Positions 42,389-51,933 of a stretch of 64,000 bases of DNA are shown one piece after another; position 1 is the first letter of the stretch; each line of letters opens with the position of its first letter. The notes under the pieces are model-generated. The model was not told where the DNA came from. It did no database searches and was given only the letters and a program-made list of their open reading frames with translations. The position numbers and the translations under genes were made by a program. This stretch comes from Immersiella caudata (lineage: Eukaryota > Ascomycota > Sordariomycetes > Sordariales > Lasiosphaeriaceae): contig JAULSU010000001.1 in assembly GCA_030512335.1 (NCBI GenBank), forward strand, positions 5,828,001 through 5,892,000, in the 5' to 3' direction.

Positions 42389-43119
42389 CTAAGTTAGATG
42401 ATGGGCTCTGGGAAAACAGCGGCGCCCATCCCATTTTAAATAGCAAGCTTTTCATGGCCACAGGTACCTCGAGAACACGGCCGCAGCTGAGATCGTGGGC
42501 AGAGGTCGGCTGACAACAAAGAAACTATCCAGAAGAGCAACGTGCGACTCGGACGAACAATAAAAACAATCGGACTACAATCGAGGCCTGGCCATAACGA
42601 AACGGTCGTGTGAGACGAGAAATGGGCCTGGGCACCCATAAACCAGGCGAGAGCAACTCCTGCCACAAACTGGACAAGACGTCGTTTGAACACAAAGAGC
42701 AACAAAGAGAGATCTCTTTCCGTGCAGATTGATGGTGAAAGACGAAAACCGAGGTCAAGAGTGGGTCTCGCGACGATGCTTGGCAGGCCAAGGAGCGCTG
42801 ACAGATGCACCCCCAAAACGGGCTAGCACCATCTCGTCCCTGCTCTTCCTTCCGATAAGCATGAGGTAATCGTCGGTAAGCTACTTGGCGGGCGTCTTTC
42901 TCTGGAATCACAAATCGCTAGCAAACGGAAGCCCATGCAAGGAGAATCCCAAGCGGCGATTCCCAAGCAATTGCAAAGATTCTCAGTGATGAAAGATACC
43001 AGCTCTGCCCCTTAAAAAGCATGAGGCATGCTCACCCAAGCCAAGAAACCTGTTAACTCCGAAGTTTTTGCTCTCCAGTTCATTCTCGGCCTCTCTCGAG
43101 AAGCCTCACCTGTCTATTT
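42389..43119. other. Intergenic/upstream region, possible missing exon
   Basis: Between the Cys/His-rich gene (minus) and pirin (plus). It may contain the unresolved first exon of the former (a GTACCT donor lies near 42460 on the minus strand). The pirin leader (43040-43110) is pyrimidine-rich. Minus-strand ORFs at 42436-42911 show no recognisable domain. Confidence 0.4.
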
Positions 43120-44176
43120 ATGAAGCGCCTCGCTCTCATCTCGTCCATTGTCATCGTTCTAATTTCCATCCTCTACAACAACTCACCAACACTCAAATCT
43201 TTACTACTCCAGAGCAGCAGTCTGTTCAAAGCAAACACGGCAACCACAACCATTACCACCACCGCCAACATACCAACCACCACCCCCCAACCCATGTCCA
43301 AACCCATCACCAACATGGCCAAATCCCTCCTGCACCACGCCAAAATCACCCCTCACCGCTCCTCCTCGCGAGGACACTCCGACCACGGCTGGCTCAACAC
43401 CTACCACTCCTTCTCCTTCGCCGGCTGGTACAATCCGTCTTTCAACCAGTATGGCTCCCTGCGCGTCCTCAACGAAGACCGCGTTCAGCCCAACTCAGGC
43501 TTTCCAACCCACCCACACCGGGACTTTGAAATTTTCAGCTACATCCTCTCGGGCGAGCTCACGCACCGCGATTCTATGCTCAAGAAGGGCGCCGAGGGCG
43601 GCCAGTCGGATCGTTTTCTACCGCATGAAGCGAGGGGATGTTCAGTTCACCACCGGTGGTAGTGGGATCGCTCATTCGGAATTCAACGAGAATACCAAGG
43701 AGACGGTGCACTTTTTGCAGATTTGGGCGTTGCCGTGGAAGAAGGGGCTGAAGCCCAGGTACCACACGAGGCACTTTGAGGAAGAGGAAAAGAGGAAGGG
43801 ATTCGTGACGATCTTGAGCCCGTTGAAAGGGGGTGTTGAGGCGACTGCCGAGCAGGAGGCAAAGGCGGAGCCGATGGTGGAAGGGACGATTCCGATACAC
43901 GCAGACTTCGTGATGGCGGCTGGCCTTATCAAGCCAGAGTCGACATTCGAATGGAATGTTGGGGCCAAGGCGACGGATGCAACGAAGAGGAAGGTCTTTG
44001 TTCATGTGCCCATGACGAAGGGTGGGAAGGCAAAGGTCAGGCTTGACGGAAGGGAGGATGCGGTCCTCTCGGAGGGAGATGGCGCGTTTGTGGATAACCT
44101 TAAAGCCGGCGATAAGCTTACTGTTGAAAGCGTTGGCGAGGCGGAGGCGGAGGTCATTGTTTTGGATACTGCGTGA
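43120..44176 (+). pseudogene. Pirin-family protein with a one-base frameshift
   Basis: Two overlapping frames form a full pirin. Frame 1 (43120 to about 43617) has a hydrophobic start (RLALISSIVIVLISILY) that could be a membrane anchor. Then comes the cupin core: SRGHSDHGWLNTYHSFSFAG, GFPTHPHRDFEIFSYILSG, ELTHRDSM. Frame 2 (about 43618 to 44176) continues exactly where homologues do: YRMKRGDVQFTTGGSGIAHS, HFLQIWALPWKKGLKPRYH, then the C-terminal cupin. The switch is at a TTTT run (43614-43617); one T too many breaks SDRF-YRMKRG. No intron fits. Pirins are iron-binding cupins, and some oxidise quercetin or act as nuclear cofactors; the metal-ligand His pair of HPHR is present. As written the product stops early after the first half. 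Sequencing or assembly error is the main alternative. An internal ATG at 43294 (MSKPITNMAKS) would give a form without the anchor. Confidence 0.85.
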
Positions 44177-45003
44177 AATAGACCGTGACGGCCAGACTTC
44201 GGCGACGAAAGTCGTGTACTTTTAACTAGAAATAAAGAATGTCAGAATCGAAATGCTCCGTTCATGGACCTGCAAAGTTGAGTTTGAGACGTAGCTTGTG
44301 GCTGAGAGCGTTGCAAGCCAAGCTCCGTTGCGCGAGAACTCGCGATGACTCAGGATCCTACCTGGGTGGCAACCTCACAGCTTCGACAAAGCAGTCAACA
44401 TTGACGCGCCGCTGGAGCAAAAGACAATAGCCAAAGCGATTCAATCCGAGTACAGCAGAAATCCTCTGTCGCGGCCTCCAGAAACCCACCAGCTGTTCTT
44501 CCTCGCCTCGCTCCGCGTGCGGAACGGTGGAAATGAAGAAAAGGGATTGCGCACTGCACAAGTGGGATGCCAAAAATTCCCCAGCCAGCCTCGGCCGACT
44601 GAGAGCGGTCAGGTTGTAGTTTTCAACTAGCAAAAACGTGATCTCGGACGAATCCTCACTGATACACGTAAAACCCTTGCACTGAGATGTGAGAAAAAGG
44701 AAGAAAAGAGTTGGAAAAGGCTGGGCGGTCGACGAGAATTTATGGTGTTGGGGGCAGGTGGTCTGTGCATGAGTGCGAATTTCGGTTGCCCCACTTTTGC
44801 CGGGAATTTGAGCGTGGCGGCTGGTGGCGGGCGTCTGTGGCTGGTGATGGATGGGATGGTATTCCCATGTTGACGCATATTCCTGTGCCGACGTCCGAGA
44901 CAGTGGTATTCCCGAAGCAAAGTTGAAGGATTTGGCTGTTTCCAGAGTTTCGTTCTCTCAAGTCCAACTGGCATTGCCGAACCCTCTCTGAAGACATCTC
45001 AAA
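44177..45003. other. Intergenic, 0.8 kb
   Basis: 3' flank of pirin and promoter of the DUF7704 gene. No coding signal recognised on either strand. Short AAGAAAAGAG tracts near 44690-44710. Confidence 0.45.
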
Positions 45004-45532
45004 ATGGCGTCGCAGCTCCCGGCATTCCCCCGCGTTATCTTTACCATCCTGGAGCCAATCTCCCTCCTGGCTGGTGCCTTCCCTGCCATTCTGAACCCGG
45101 CATGGTTCATCGAACAGCAAATCGACTCACCTGTGCCCATCAGCACGACGGCGCAAGCCGAGCTCGCCGCGCAACAGCTGGGGAACTGCTATTTCCTCGC
45201 CTTTCTTCTCGCAGTGGCGGTTCTTTACTCGACCAATGAGATCGCCGTAGTTCGAAGGTACCTTATTGCTCTTTGGATCGCGGATATCAGTCATATTGCA
45301 ATCACATTGTTTGGACTTGGGTACGAAACGACAATGGCGCCGGGGAGCTGGAATTCCATGGCTTGGGGGAATATTGGTGCCACCGTGAGTCCCTTTTGTT
45401 TCTCGCACCGTACGGTTCGCGATCTGATGTTAAGTCTAGGGGTTCTTGTTTCTGACAAGGAGTGCATATTTCCTGGGTGTGTTTGGTGCTGACAAACCGC
45501 AACTGTTATCAATTGGGAAGAAGAGCCAGTAA
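45004..45532 (+). CDS. Small four-helix membrane protein, DUF7704-like
   Basis: Exons 45004-45384 and 45440-45532 give 157 residues. The intron has GTGAGT and GTCTAG ends. Hydrophobic segments: about residues 9-30 (VIFTILEPISLLAGAFPAIL), 60-78 (CYFLAFLLAVAVLY), 85-107 (YLIALWIADISHIAITLFGLG) and 128-142 (GFLFLTRSAYFLGVFG). The layout, with Glu in the first helix, NPAWFIEQQ after it, WIADISHI in the third and WNSMAWGNIG before the fourth, fits small fungal membrane proteins grouped as DUF7704. No function is known for the family. If the intron were retained, the protein would end in a different tail without the last helix. The last codons overlap nothing; the stop is about 100 bp from the end of the decayed gene on the other strand. 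Confidence 0.8.
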
Positions 45533-45630
45533 GCGACAGCCAGATGTCATTCGAGTAGCTGAGGTTGATGAGCGGCGCATTATGTCGCGAAGTGATCTAA
45601 ATAAATGCTACCAACGTGTGAAGAGAGATT

Positions 45631-47155
45631 CTAAAGCCATGACTTCACCCTGGGGTGTGCATTGTGGCCTGTGACTTCGAGCAACCTGAACGGACGGCAA
45701 ATACGGGCAAGTTCCCCACACTGACTGTGCCAACATTGTCCTTTCTTCACCCCTCTTATCCTCTTCATCCTCTTCCTCGGAGTCGTACCTCCAGCCCTCA
45801 GGGTCGTCAATCTCTGCCCTTCCATCTGCCTAATGAGCTGAACCAAATCACCTGAAGCATGAGCGACAGAACTGCGTAGACGGTGAGAGGCACGTCGAAG
45901 GATTTCGGCGAGATCGGCCGAAATTGGGATAGGACTTGCTGGATTCGGCCAGGCCAGCTCGGGGCCCGTCCGAATCTTGGCCTCCATGTCTTCGAATTCG
46001 TCTTCAAGCCTGTCTACGTGGCGTACCAGGACTGCAACTGTCGGGCTTATGACAACAGTGTCCAACATCTGGTTGACCGCAGCCAGCGTCCAGATGGCAG
46101 CGTCACAAGACTCCTCAGGTGTCGTCCGATAGTTGTTGCCATATCGACATTCGGCAAACTCGACAAACTCGCGAATGATGGGTAGATAACGGGCCCTCTT
46201 GATCTTGATACCAGATACGTACTTGTGTCTCACGGCAGAAGCCTGTTCTTCAAAGCATTCGTTGGGGACGTTCTTCTTCAGTGCAGTCTTGTCATAAGTC
46301 TGATGAGTCATTGGCCTTGACATTCGTGTGCTCATCCTGTAAAGCAAACACGGCTTCCAGGGCAGGTTCCAGAGTTCGAGTCCTGCCCGTCTTCGGGGAA
46401 CCAGGAAAGTCATCGAACTCGCAATGAATAAAGTCCAAAATGTTCTCCTTCCAGCTTGAGAGTGGGCTCCCTGGATCAGCGTCCCATCTGTATTCCCAAA
46501 TAAGCCACTCGGGGAATAGAGCCAGAGATGTTTCGATGTATTTGTCGCTGAGCGGTGCTGAGGTACATAAAACCAGTGTTTTTGCACTTCTGCACGAGAA
46601 CGTGAAGTCTGCCACGATCCTCAACGCGAGCTCAGGCTACAACCACACCGTACTTCTTGTCCCTAAGGCTGGGTACCATGGTTGGATTGCTCCTTGTTCC
46701 TGCCACCGGCTTGTCTGGAAGTAGCAATCTGACAACAACAGCCAGGCTCTCGACATCAATATCATCGGCATTGAGCTCTACCGCGGACCAGGAGGCACCA
46801 GCTCCGCTCCCATCGGTCAAACCAATCTCCAGGATGTAGATGCCATTTGTGTGGCTGGGGAGCTGCGGGTCACCACGGTCGACCGCTGTCGGCTCTCAAA
46901 AGGATCCGGAACCGCGAAGTAGTTTATGCCAATTAGGCAGTTCTGTGTGACATAGGAGCCCAGCTGGTAATTCTCCTTGGAGAAATCTGTATGCTTCGGA
47001 CGGAAACCCATATCTGTGATCTCGAGTGCGTTGCTACCTACCCAGATATCGGCACAAAGGCAAAACAACCTCGCAACTGGAAGAGCGAGGATTCGGTTCT
47101 CTCGATCAGAAAACGGGTGCGAAGTTGGAAAAGCTGAAGCGAGGCGTGGCGACAC
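45631..47155 (-). pseudogene. Decayed gene of unknown family with about three frameshifts
   Basis: Four adjacent minus-strand segments in alternating frames read like one protein. From 47155 to about 46880: ARLFCLCADIWVGSNALEI, then YQLGSYVTQNCLIGINYFAVPDP. Then about 46890-46632: NGIYILEIGLTDGSGAGASW, LAVVVRLLLPDKPVAGTRSN, PTMVPSLRDKKYGVVV. Then 46624-46292: VADFTFSCRSAKTLVL, ETSLALFPEWLIWEYRWD, WKENILDFIHCEF. Then about 46316-45631: FEEQASAVRHKYVSGIKIKR, FAECRYGNNYRTTPEESCD, AAIWTLAAVNQMLDTVVIS. No introns of normal size explain the switches near 46895, 46632 and 46305, so small insertions or deletions are the simplest reading. I do not recognise the family. The start is not found; the segment before 47155 has no clear coding. 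Local sequencing error is possible, but flanking genes beyond this block read cleanly. Confidence 0.65.
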
Positions 47156-47682
47156 AACGAGATAATCACTTCCAGGTGTTCCAAAGGAAGGAGTTATTAA
47201 CCCTAAACATCAAAGTATGGGCTTAGAAGTAGCGATTGGAATTGGAGATCGAACACCGGGCAACTTGATAATATACTTGTAAGCCACTCGCTCCTGCAAG
47301 CAGGTGGAAACTGCACGGTCTGGCATGCTGCACGGTGTTGGGCGGCAATGCGCAGTTGTCGTCACCTGTCGAAGTTCTAGGAAGGCATCGAGCCTCGGAG
47401 GGGAAGCATCGACGCAGGGAAGGGGCCAGGGGTACCATGTGTTGAGGGTTCTCTCTTTCCTCGCAGAGCTTGGAAGTTAGCGTGTTGGCCAAGAGGGGCC
47501 AGGCAGGCAGGAGGCGCCGAACACATCTTGCCAGCATTGCCAGCCTTCCGTTCACACAAAGGATACGATACAAGAAAGTTCCTCGCCCGTGACTCCTAGT
47601 TGCAGCCAGGCCGCTGGAGCCTTCCCGCTGCCTGGAATTTGTCTGACAACTTGGATGTTTAGGTTCTTCGTTAACGGACAAG
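47156..47682. other. Intergenic between the decayed gene and the repeat-containing ORF
   Basis: No recognised coding. The minus-strand ORF at 47223-47717 lacks motifs. GCCCGAGAAA is duplicated in tandem at about 47688-47707, right after the next start codon. Confidence 0.4.
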
Positions 47683-48281
47683 ATGAAGCCCGAGAAAGCC
47701 CGAGAAACCATCATCATGATGTCGAATTACGTCTACACAAGCGAAGGGTATAACCTTTACCAGAAGATCCTCGAAGACTGCGATGCCGCGATGCCGCGAT
47801 GCCGCGATGCCGCGATGCCGCGGACTCGGACTCAGGTCGACCAGAACCCCTGCGCACGACCGAGCACGTCCGTGTTCAAGCATACAAGATTGTTGCGACC
47901 TTCTTCGACAGTATCTCAAAAGCCCTTTTGCTTTGCCGCATTGATTGCGAAAGGATATTGAAAATGAAAAAAAAAACCAGAAACCCCCCCCCCCCCGAGG
48001 GATCCCTCGACAATGACAGAGAGAAGCTGCTGTCACCGGATCGCGCTCTTCTGATGGCCGAGGAACTGGAGCCCGGTCGCCATCGTGGGAAAGATATCAA
48101 GCAAGATTGTGAAGAATTCTGCCACAACAAGGGTCTCGTTTACTTCGGCATATACGGAGAAAGCTGGACGCTTCCAGCTCCAAAGCGCGCCCTATTCATG
48201 ATGCTGGACGACGAAGCCGCGTACGGGGTTGACCCGATCCCACCCCCCCGGGCGCTGTCCTTCGCCTACGTAACCACCTAA
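47683..48281 (+). pseudogene. Hypothetical ORF split by an 8-bp tandem repeat
   Basis: Frame 1 from the ATG at 47683 reads MKPEKARETIIMMSNYVYTS and EGYNLYQKILEDCDAA. Frame 3 downstream reads DSDSGRPEPLRTTEHVRVQA, YKIVATFFDSISKALLLCRI, DCEEFCHNKGLVYFGIYGES and ends at 48281. The two frames meet at five copies of GATGCCGC; one or four copies would join them in one frame, five do not. Further unstable runs lie inside: about ten A at 47967-47976 and thirteen C at 47984-47996. I do not recognise the family; the VRVQAYKIVATFFDSIS helix resembles helical N-terminal regions of fungal STAND or HET-associated proteins only vaguely. It may be a real gene caught out of frame, a relic, or a chance pair of ORFs. 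Confidence 0.35.
47782..47821 (+). repeat. Tandem repeat (GATGCCGC)x5
   Basis: Five perfect 8-bp units in direct tandem. Because 8 is not a multiple of 3, each gain or loss shifts the frame of the surrounding ORF. The unit starts right after an in-frame GAC TGC. Confidence 0.95.
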
Positions 48282-48904
48282 GATCTGGGATGAACGTGCG
48301 ATGCGTGTCCAAAGGGGCTGGAGCTGCTGGTGTTGAGTCTCAGGCAAGATAAACAAACAGGAAGGGCCCAGGAGCGGTCCGTCAATCCAGCCGTAAGGAG
48401 CACGGCGTCAGACGTGACGAGAGGAGTTAGGGAAGACGGACTGGATATTCTTTGTTACAGCAGCGTTCAAGGAAAATAAGTAAGTAGAGAGGCTAGTACT
48501 TCACAGCGTGGGTTAATTGATGTGTGTTTCATTGTCGGAAAGTTGACGTTGCCGCAGCGTGGTCTAAACTCCGATCTAAAGTCCGCCCATGCAACCCCGC
48601 CATCTGCCCTCGCTACGCCTCCTGATTTGCTACCACAGCCATGTCGTCACCCCGATCTCCAGCATCGGTGCTCGTACAAGACAGCTCGGTGAAAAATATT
48701 TCTTGATTCTGTTTATATCTGGTTGAAGGATAACTACTACCCATTCAGAATTGGGAGATATCGTGATCGGGGTGGCTCTGCTGTCAGTCATCAGCAGCCG
48801 CTTACCTTATCCCGGCGGAACAAGCGGCTCTTCAGCCGACGCCGCCGTCTCAGACGGAAACCGCAACGTCACCTCGATATCCCACAGCCCTATCACCGCA
48901 CAAC
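48282..48904. promoter_or_regulatory. Promoter/leader of the WD40 gene
   Basis: 623 bp without a recognised gene. The short ORFs at 48723-48999 overlap the true start at 48905 in other frames. No specific site claimed. Confidence 0.4.
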
Positions 48905-50982
48905 ATGAGCACGGGTCAGGGCCAGGCATCATCATCTTCAGACCGCGGCAGCGAGGCCTACGAGAGCTCTCACGAACACGTACCCGAGGACTGGTATGAG
49001 GCTATTCACGATGATGATGAAGATGATGATGACGGTAGGGAAGAGGAGGATGATGATCCGGATTATGTAGAAGACGACGAAGACGAGGATGGGGATGAGT
49101 ATATGGACGCCGAAGGGGGCCATGTCGAGTTGGAGTTCGTTCTCGAGGCTGAGGTGGCCCACGGCGGGACTAACGGCGACGGCGACGGCGACGAGGGAAA
49201 TGGGGAGGGGGAGGGAGACGGCGCCATAGACGAAGCTGAGCAATCATTGCATCGGAGAATACTCAGGCTTATAAGCGGTGGTGAGTTTGCCAGATGGTCG
49301 GCTGGTCCTGACCTACTGTTGACCCCTTTTTAGGGACGGGATCAAATGGTCCAAATTTCCTCACCCACCGCCAACTCCTGGCCCTCTTGCGTGGCCATGA
49401 TCTCGGCCAGGTAATATTCGACGATAACGAGTTCATCGGCTGGTCGTCTCGCCGGCGAAGAAACCCGGCCGACCCCAACAGGTTTCCAAAGGTTCCAAGT
49501 GACGAGGGCCGAAAGTTGATGGAATCTGGCGTGTTTGGTGCCTTTGACCCGCGAGAGCCGGACTGCAAGAGGCTCGCCCGAAGGATTCTCGACCGGGAGC
49601 TGGGTCTGGGCGATGTCGCCAGAAGAAGGACCAACAGACGTCTCATGGCTCAGTCCATGATCCCTACCACCCGACCGGAGATGATCGTTCACTATGACGA
49701 TCCAGTATGCTGCGGCCAATTCTCCGACGACGGAAACTTCTTCTACGCCGCCGTCAAGGACTTCAAAGTTCGCATGTACGACACCTCACGACCCTACAAC
49801 TGGAAACATTACAAGACTGTGAATTACCCCTTTGGCCAATGGACCCTCACCGACGCCAGCCTCAGCCCCGACAACAAGTGGCTCGCCTACGCTTCCCTCC
49901 AAGCCAACGTGTGCCTTGCCCCGACAGACCCAAACGACACGGGCGATCCGTACGTTCTCGATCTCGGCGACATGAACATTCAGTACAACACTTACCGTGG
50001 CGCATTTCCTATATTCTCGATTCGCTTCTCTGGCGACGGGCGTAACCTCGTCGCCGGCACCGGCACCTCCTCCATCGTCGTCTACGACATTGAACGCCGC
50101 CAAACCCTCCACCACGTCCCGGGCCACCAAGACGACGTCAACGCCGTCTGCTTCGCCGACAAGCTCTCCCCCCACATCCTTTACTCCGGCTCCGACGACT
50201 GCACCCTCAAAGTCTGGGACACCCGTTCCCTCGGCGATGGCCGCGAAGCCGGCGCCTTTGTCGGCCACATCGAAGGCCTGACGTATATCGACTCCAAAGG
50301 CGACGGCCGCTACATCCTCTCCAACGGAAAGGACCAATCCATGAAGCTCTGGGACCTGCGCATGGCCATGTCCACGTCCAGCTTCGAGGAGCTCGATCCG
50401 ATGCGCGCCATTCGCGGCCACAACTACGAGTACCGCTGGGAAGACTACGACGAAAACCAGTGGTTCCGACACCCCAACGACAATTCTTTGGTTACCTTCC
50501 GCGGGCACAAAGTCCAGAGGACGCTCATACGGTGTCACTTTTCGCCGCCGGGGAGCACTAACTCGAGATATGTATACTCTGGCAGTTATGACGGCCATGT
50601 GTACGTTTGGAACTTGGATGCCACGCTAGCGGCCAAGATCAACGTCAAGGCCGTGACTCAAAATGTGCGGCCGGGGGCAAGGCCGCCGAGGCGCAGATAC
50701 AGGGTGCATCATTGGGGTTCGGAGGGGTGGGAAACGCTGGTTAGAGATGTGGGGTGGCATCCAAATGCCCCTTTGCTGGTTGGTAAGTACCTTCGTTTCG
50801 CCTCTCGTGTTGTCGTGGAGAGGGGCTAATATCGAGCAGCTTCGGCATGGAACGGGCCGGATTTGAATGCTGGGACAGCGACGCTGCATTCGTTCAATGA
50901 AAATGAGATGGATGAGGCCGAGCCGGAGATGGGAATTTCGGTGAATGAGAAGTTGGTGGATACCGTGGAGGGTTGGGAGTGA
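48905..50982 (+). CDS. DCAF11/LEC14B-type WD40 protein (putative Cul4 substrate receptor)
   Basis: Exons 48905-49280, 49334-50782 and 50840-50982 give 655 residues. An acidic N-terminus (about residues 35-75, long Asp/Glu runs; then DGDGDEGNGEGEGDG) precedes LHRRILRLISG-GTGSNGPNF. It continues with RQLLALLRGHDLGQVIFDD and LMAQSMIPTTRPEMIVHYDD, then about seven WD40 repeats (GQFSDDGNFFYAAVKD, FSIRFSGDGRNLVAG, VNAVCFADKLSPHILYSGSD, YVYSGSYDGHVYVWNL). WDTRSL and WDLRMA fit the WDxR box used to bind DDB1. Homologues act as substrate receptors of Cul4-DDB1 ubiquitin ligases (DCAF11/WDR23, which in animals targets Nrf-type factors); the fungal substrate is unknown. Both introns have standard ends (GTGAGT/TTTTAG, GTAAGT/GAGCAG). 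Without the third exon a caller would add a false tail and lose GISVNEKLVDTVEGWE. Convergent with the flippase gene. Confidence 0.9.
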
Positions 50983-51933
50983 TTGGTTTGACATTTCTCC
51001 TGATTTGCTGTTTAGGGGTAGGAGTTGACGGGAAAGGGGACATGCAGGAATCATGATACTAAATTGCAGCGTGTATAAATTTCCCTTTTAGCATCTTGGC
51101 TACGACGAGACGAAACGGACGGAAATAGGCAGACTGGCAGACAAGTTATCATATAGCATCGGCGTCTTTCTTCATCATCTTTACCACAATGTTGCACGCG
51201 TACGCAGATATTTATATAAAGACTCTGAATGCCTGTTTCTAGACCTGCCTGCCAGCTACTGCTCCTACTACCTTCTTGGAACCAACCCGGCCCCAGAGTG
51301 CTTATGCAAAATAATGACTTCCCCTCTTCTCACTGATTTTCTCTTTCTTCCTCCACTTCGCCGATGCGATTAACAAGACAATAAAACGCAAAAGCGCAAC
51401 CTGCCAACCCCATCTGTCCCACTATCCCATGAACGCCTGTGCTCTGGAAAATAAAAGGACCATGTGAACCAAGGAAAGAGACGGAAAAAAGAGGAGGCTA
51501 TCGACAGGATAAGGGGAAACCCGATACCGGGCCGCTATCTCGCAACAGGGAATGGGAGCTGATGGCGGGTGTCTAGGTGTAGAAAACGTCGTGATGGGAT
51601 GACATAAGGGTCGTCAAGGCAGCTAGACGTGAGCAAAGCCTGGCATCAATAGACCAAGACCAGACGAAGAGAAAGGGAAAAGGGTAGAGAGTGTGGGGAT
51701 GAACCCCGAGTCTTGAATAATTTGAAAGAAAAGGATGTATCGTGTAATGGTATAGGTTGGGTATGGGTGTAAGCCAAGCCAGTATCAATCCGCCGTTCCC
51801 GCGACCCGCTGGGTATGCCACAACACACAAGAGACATAATGTACAGGTTACAAAAGTGGTTCCGCAAAAGCCTCCCGGTCTTTCGCCCTTCATCAACATT
51901 GAGCATTCGCTTCTCTTCACCGCTCTCCGGGAA
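50983..51933. other. Intergenic between convergent genes, 0.95 kb
   Basis: 3' UTRs of the WD40 gene and the flippase gene. AT-richer than the flanking exons, with ATAAA-type elements (for example near 51219 and 51381). No gene recognised. Confidence 0.5.

Noticed and set aside
46385..46410. B-box-like GAGTTCGAGTCC, suggestive of a tRNA
   Set aside because: The T stem does not pair and no acceptor or D arm fits; it lies in the decayed gene.
49786..50598. 270-codon antisense ORF opposite the WD40 gene
   Set aside because: Val/Gly/Ala-rich shadow of GC-rich third positions; the plus strand has clear WD repeats.
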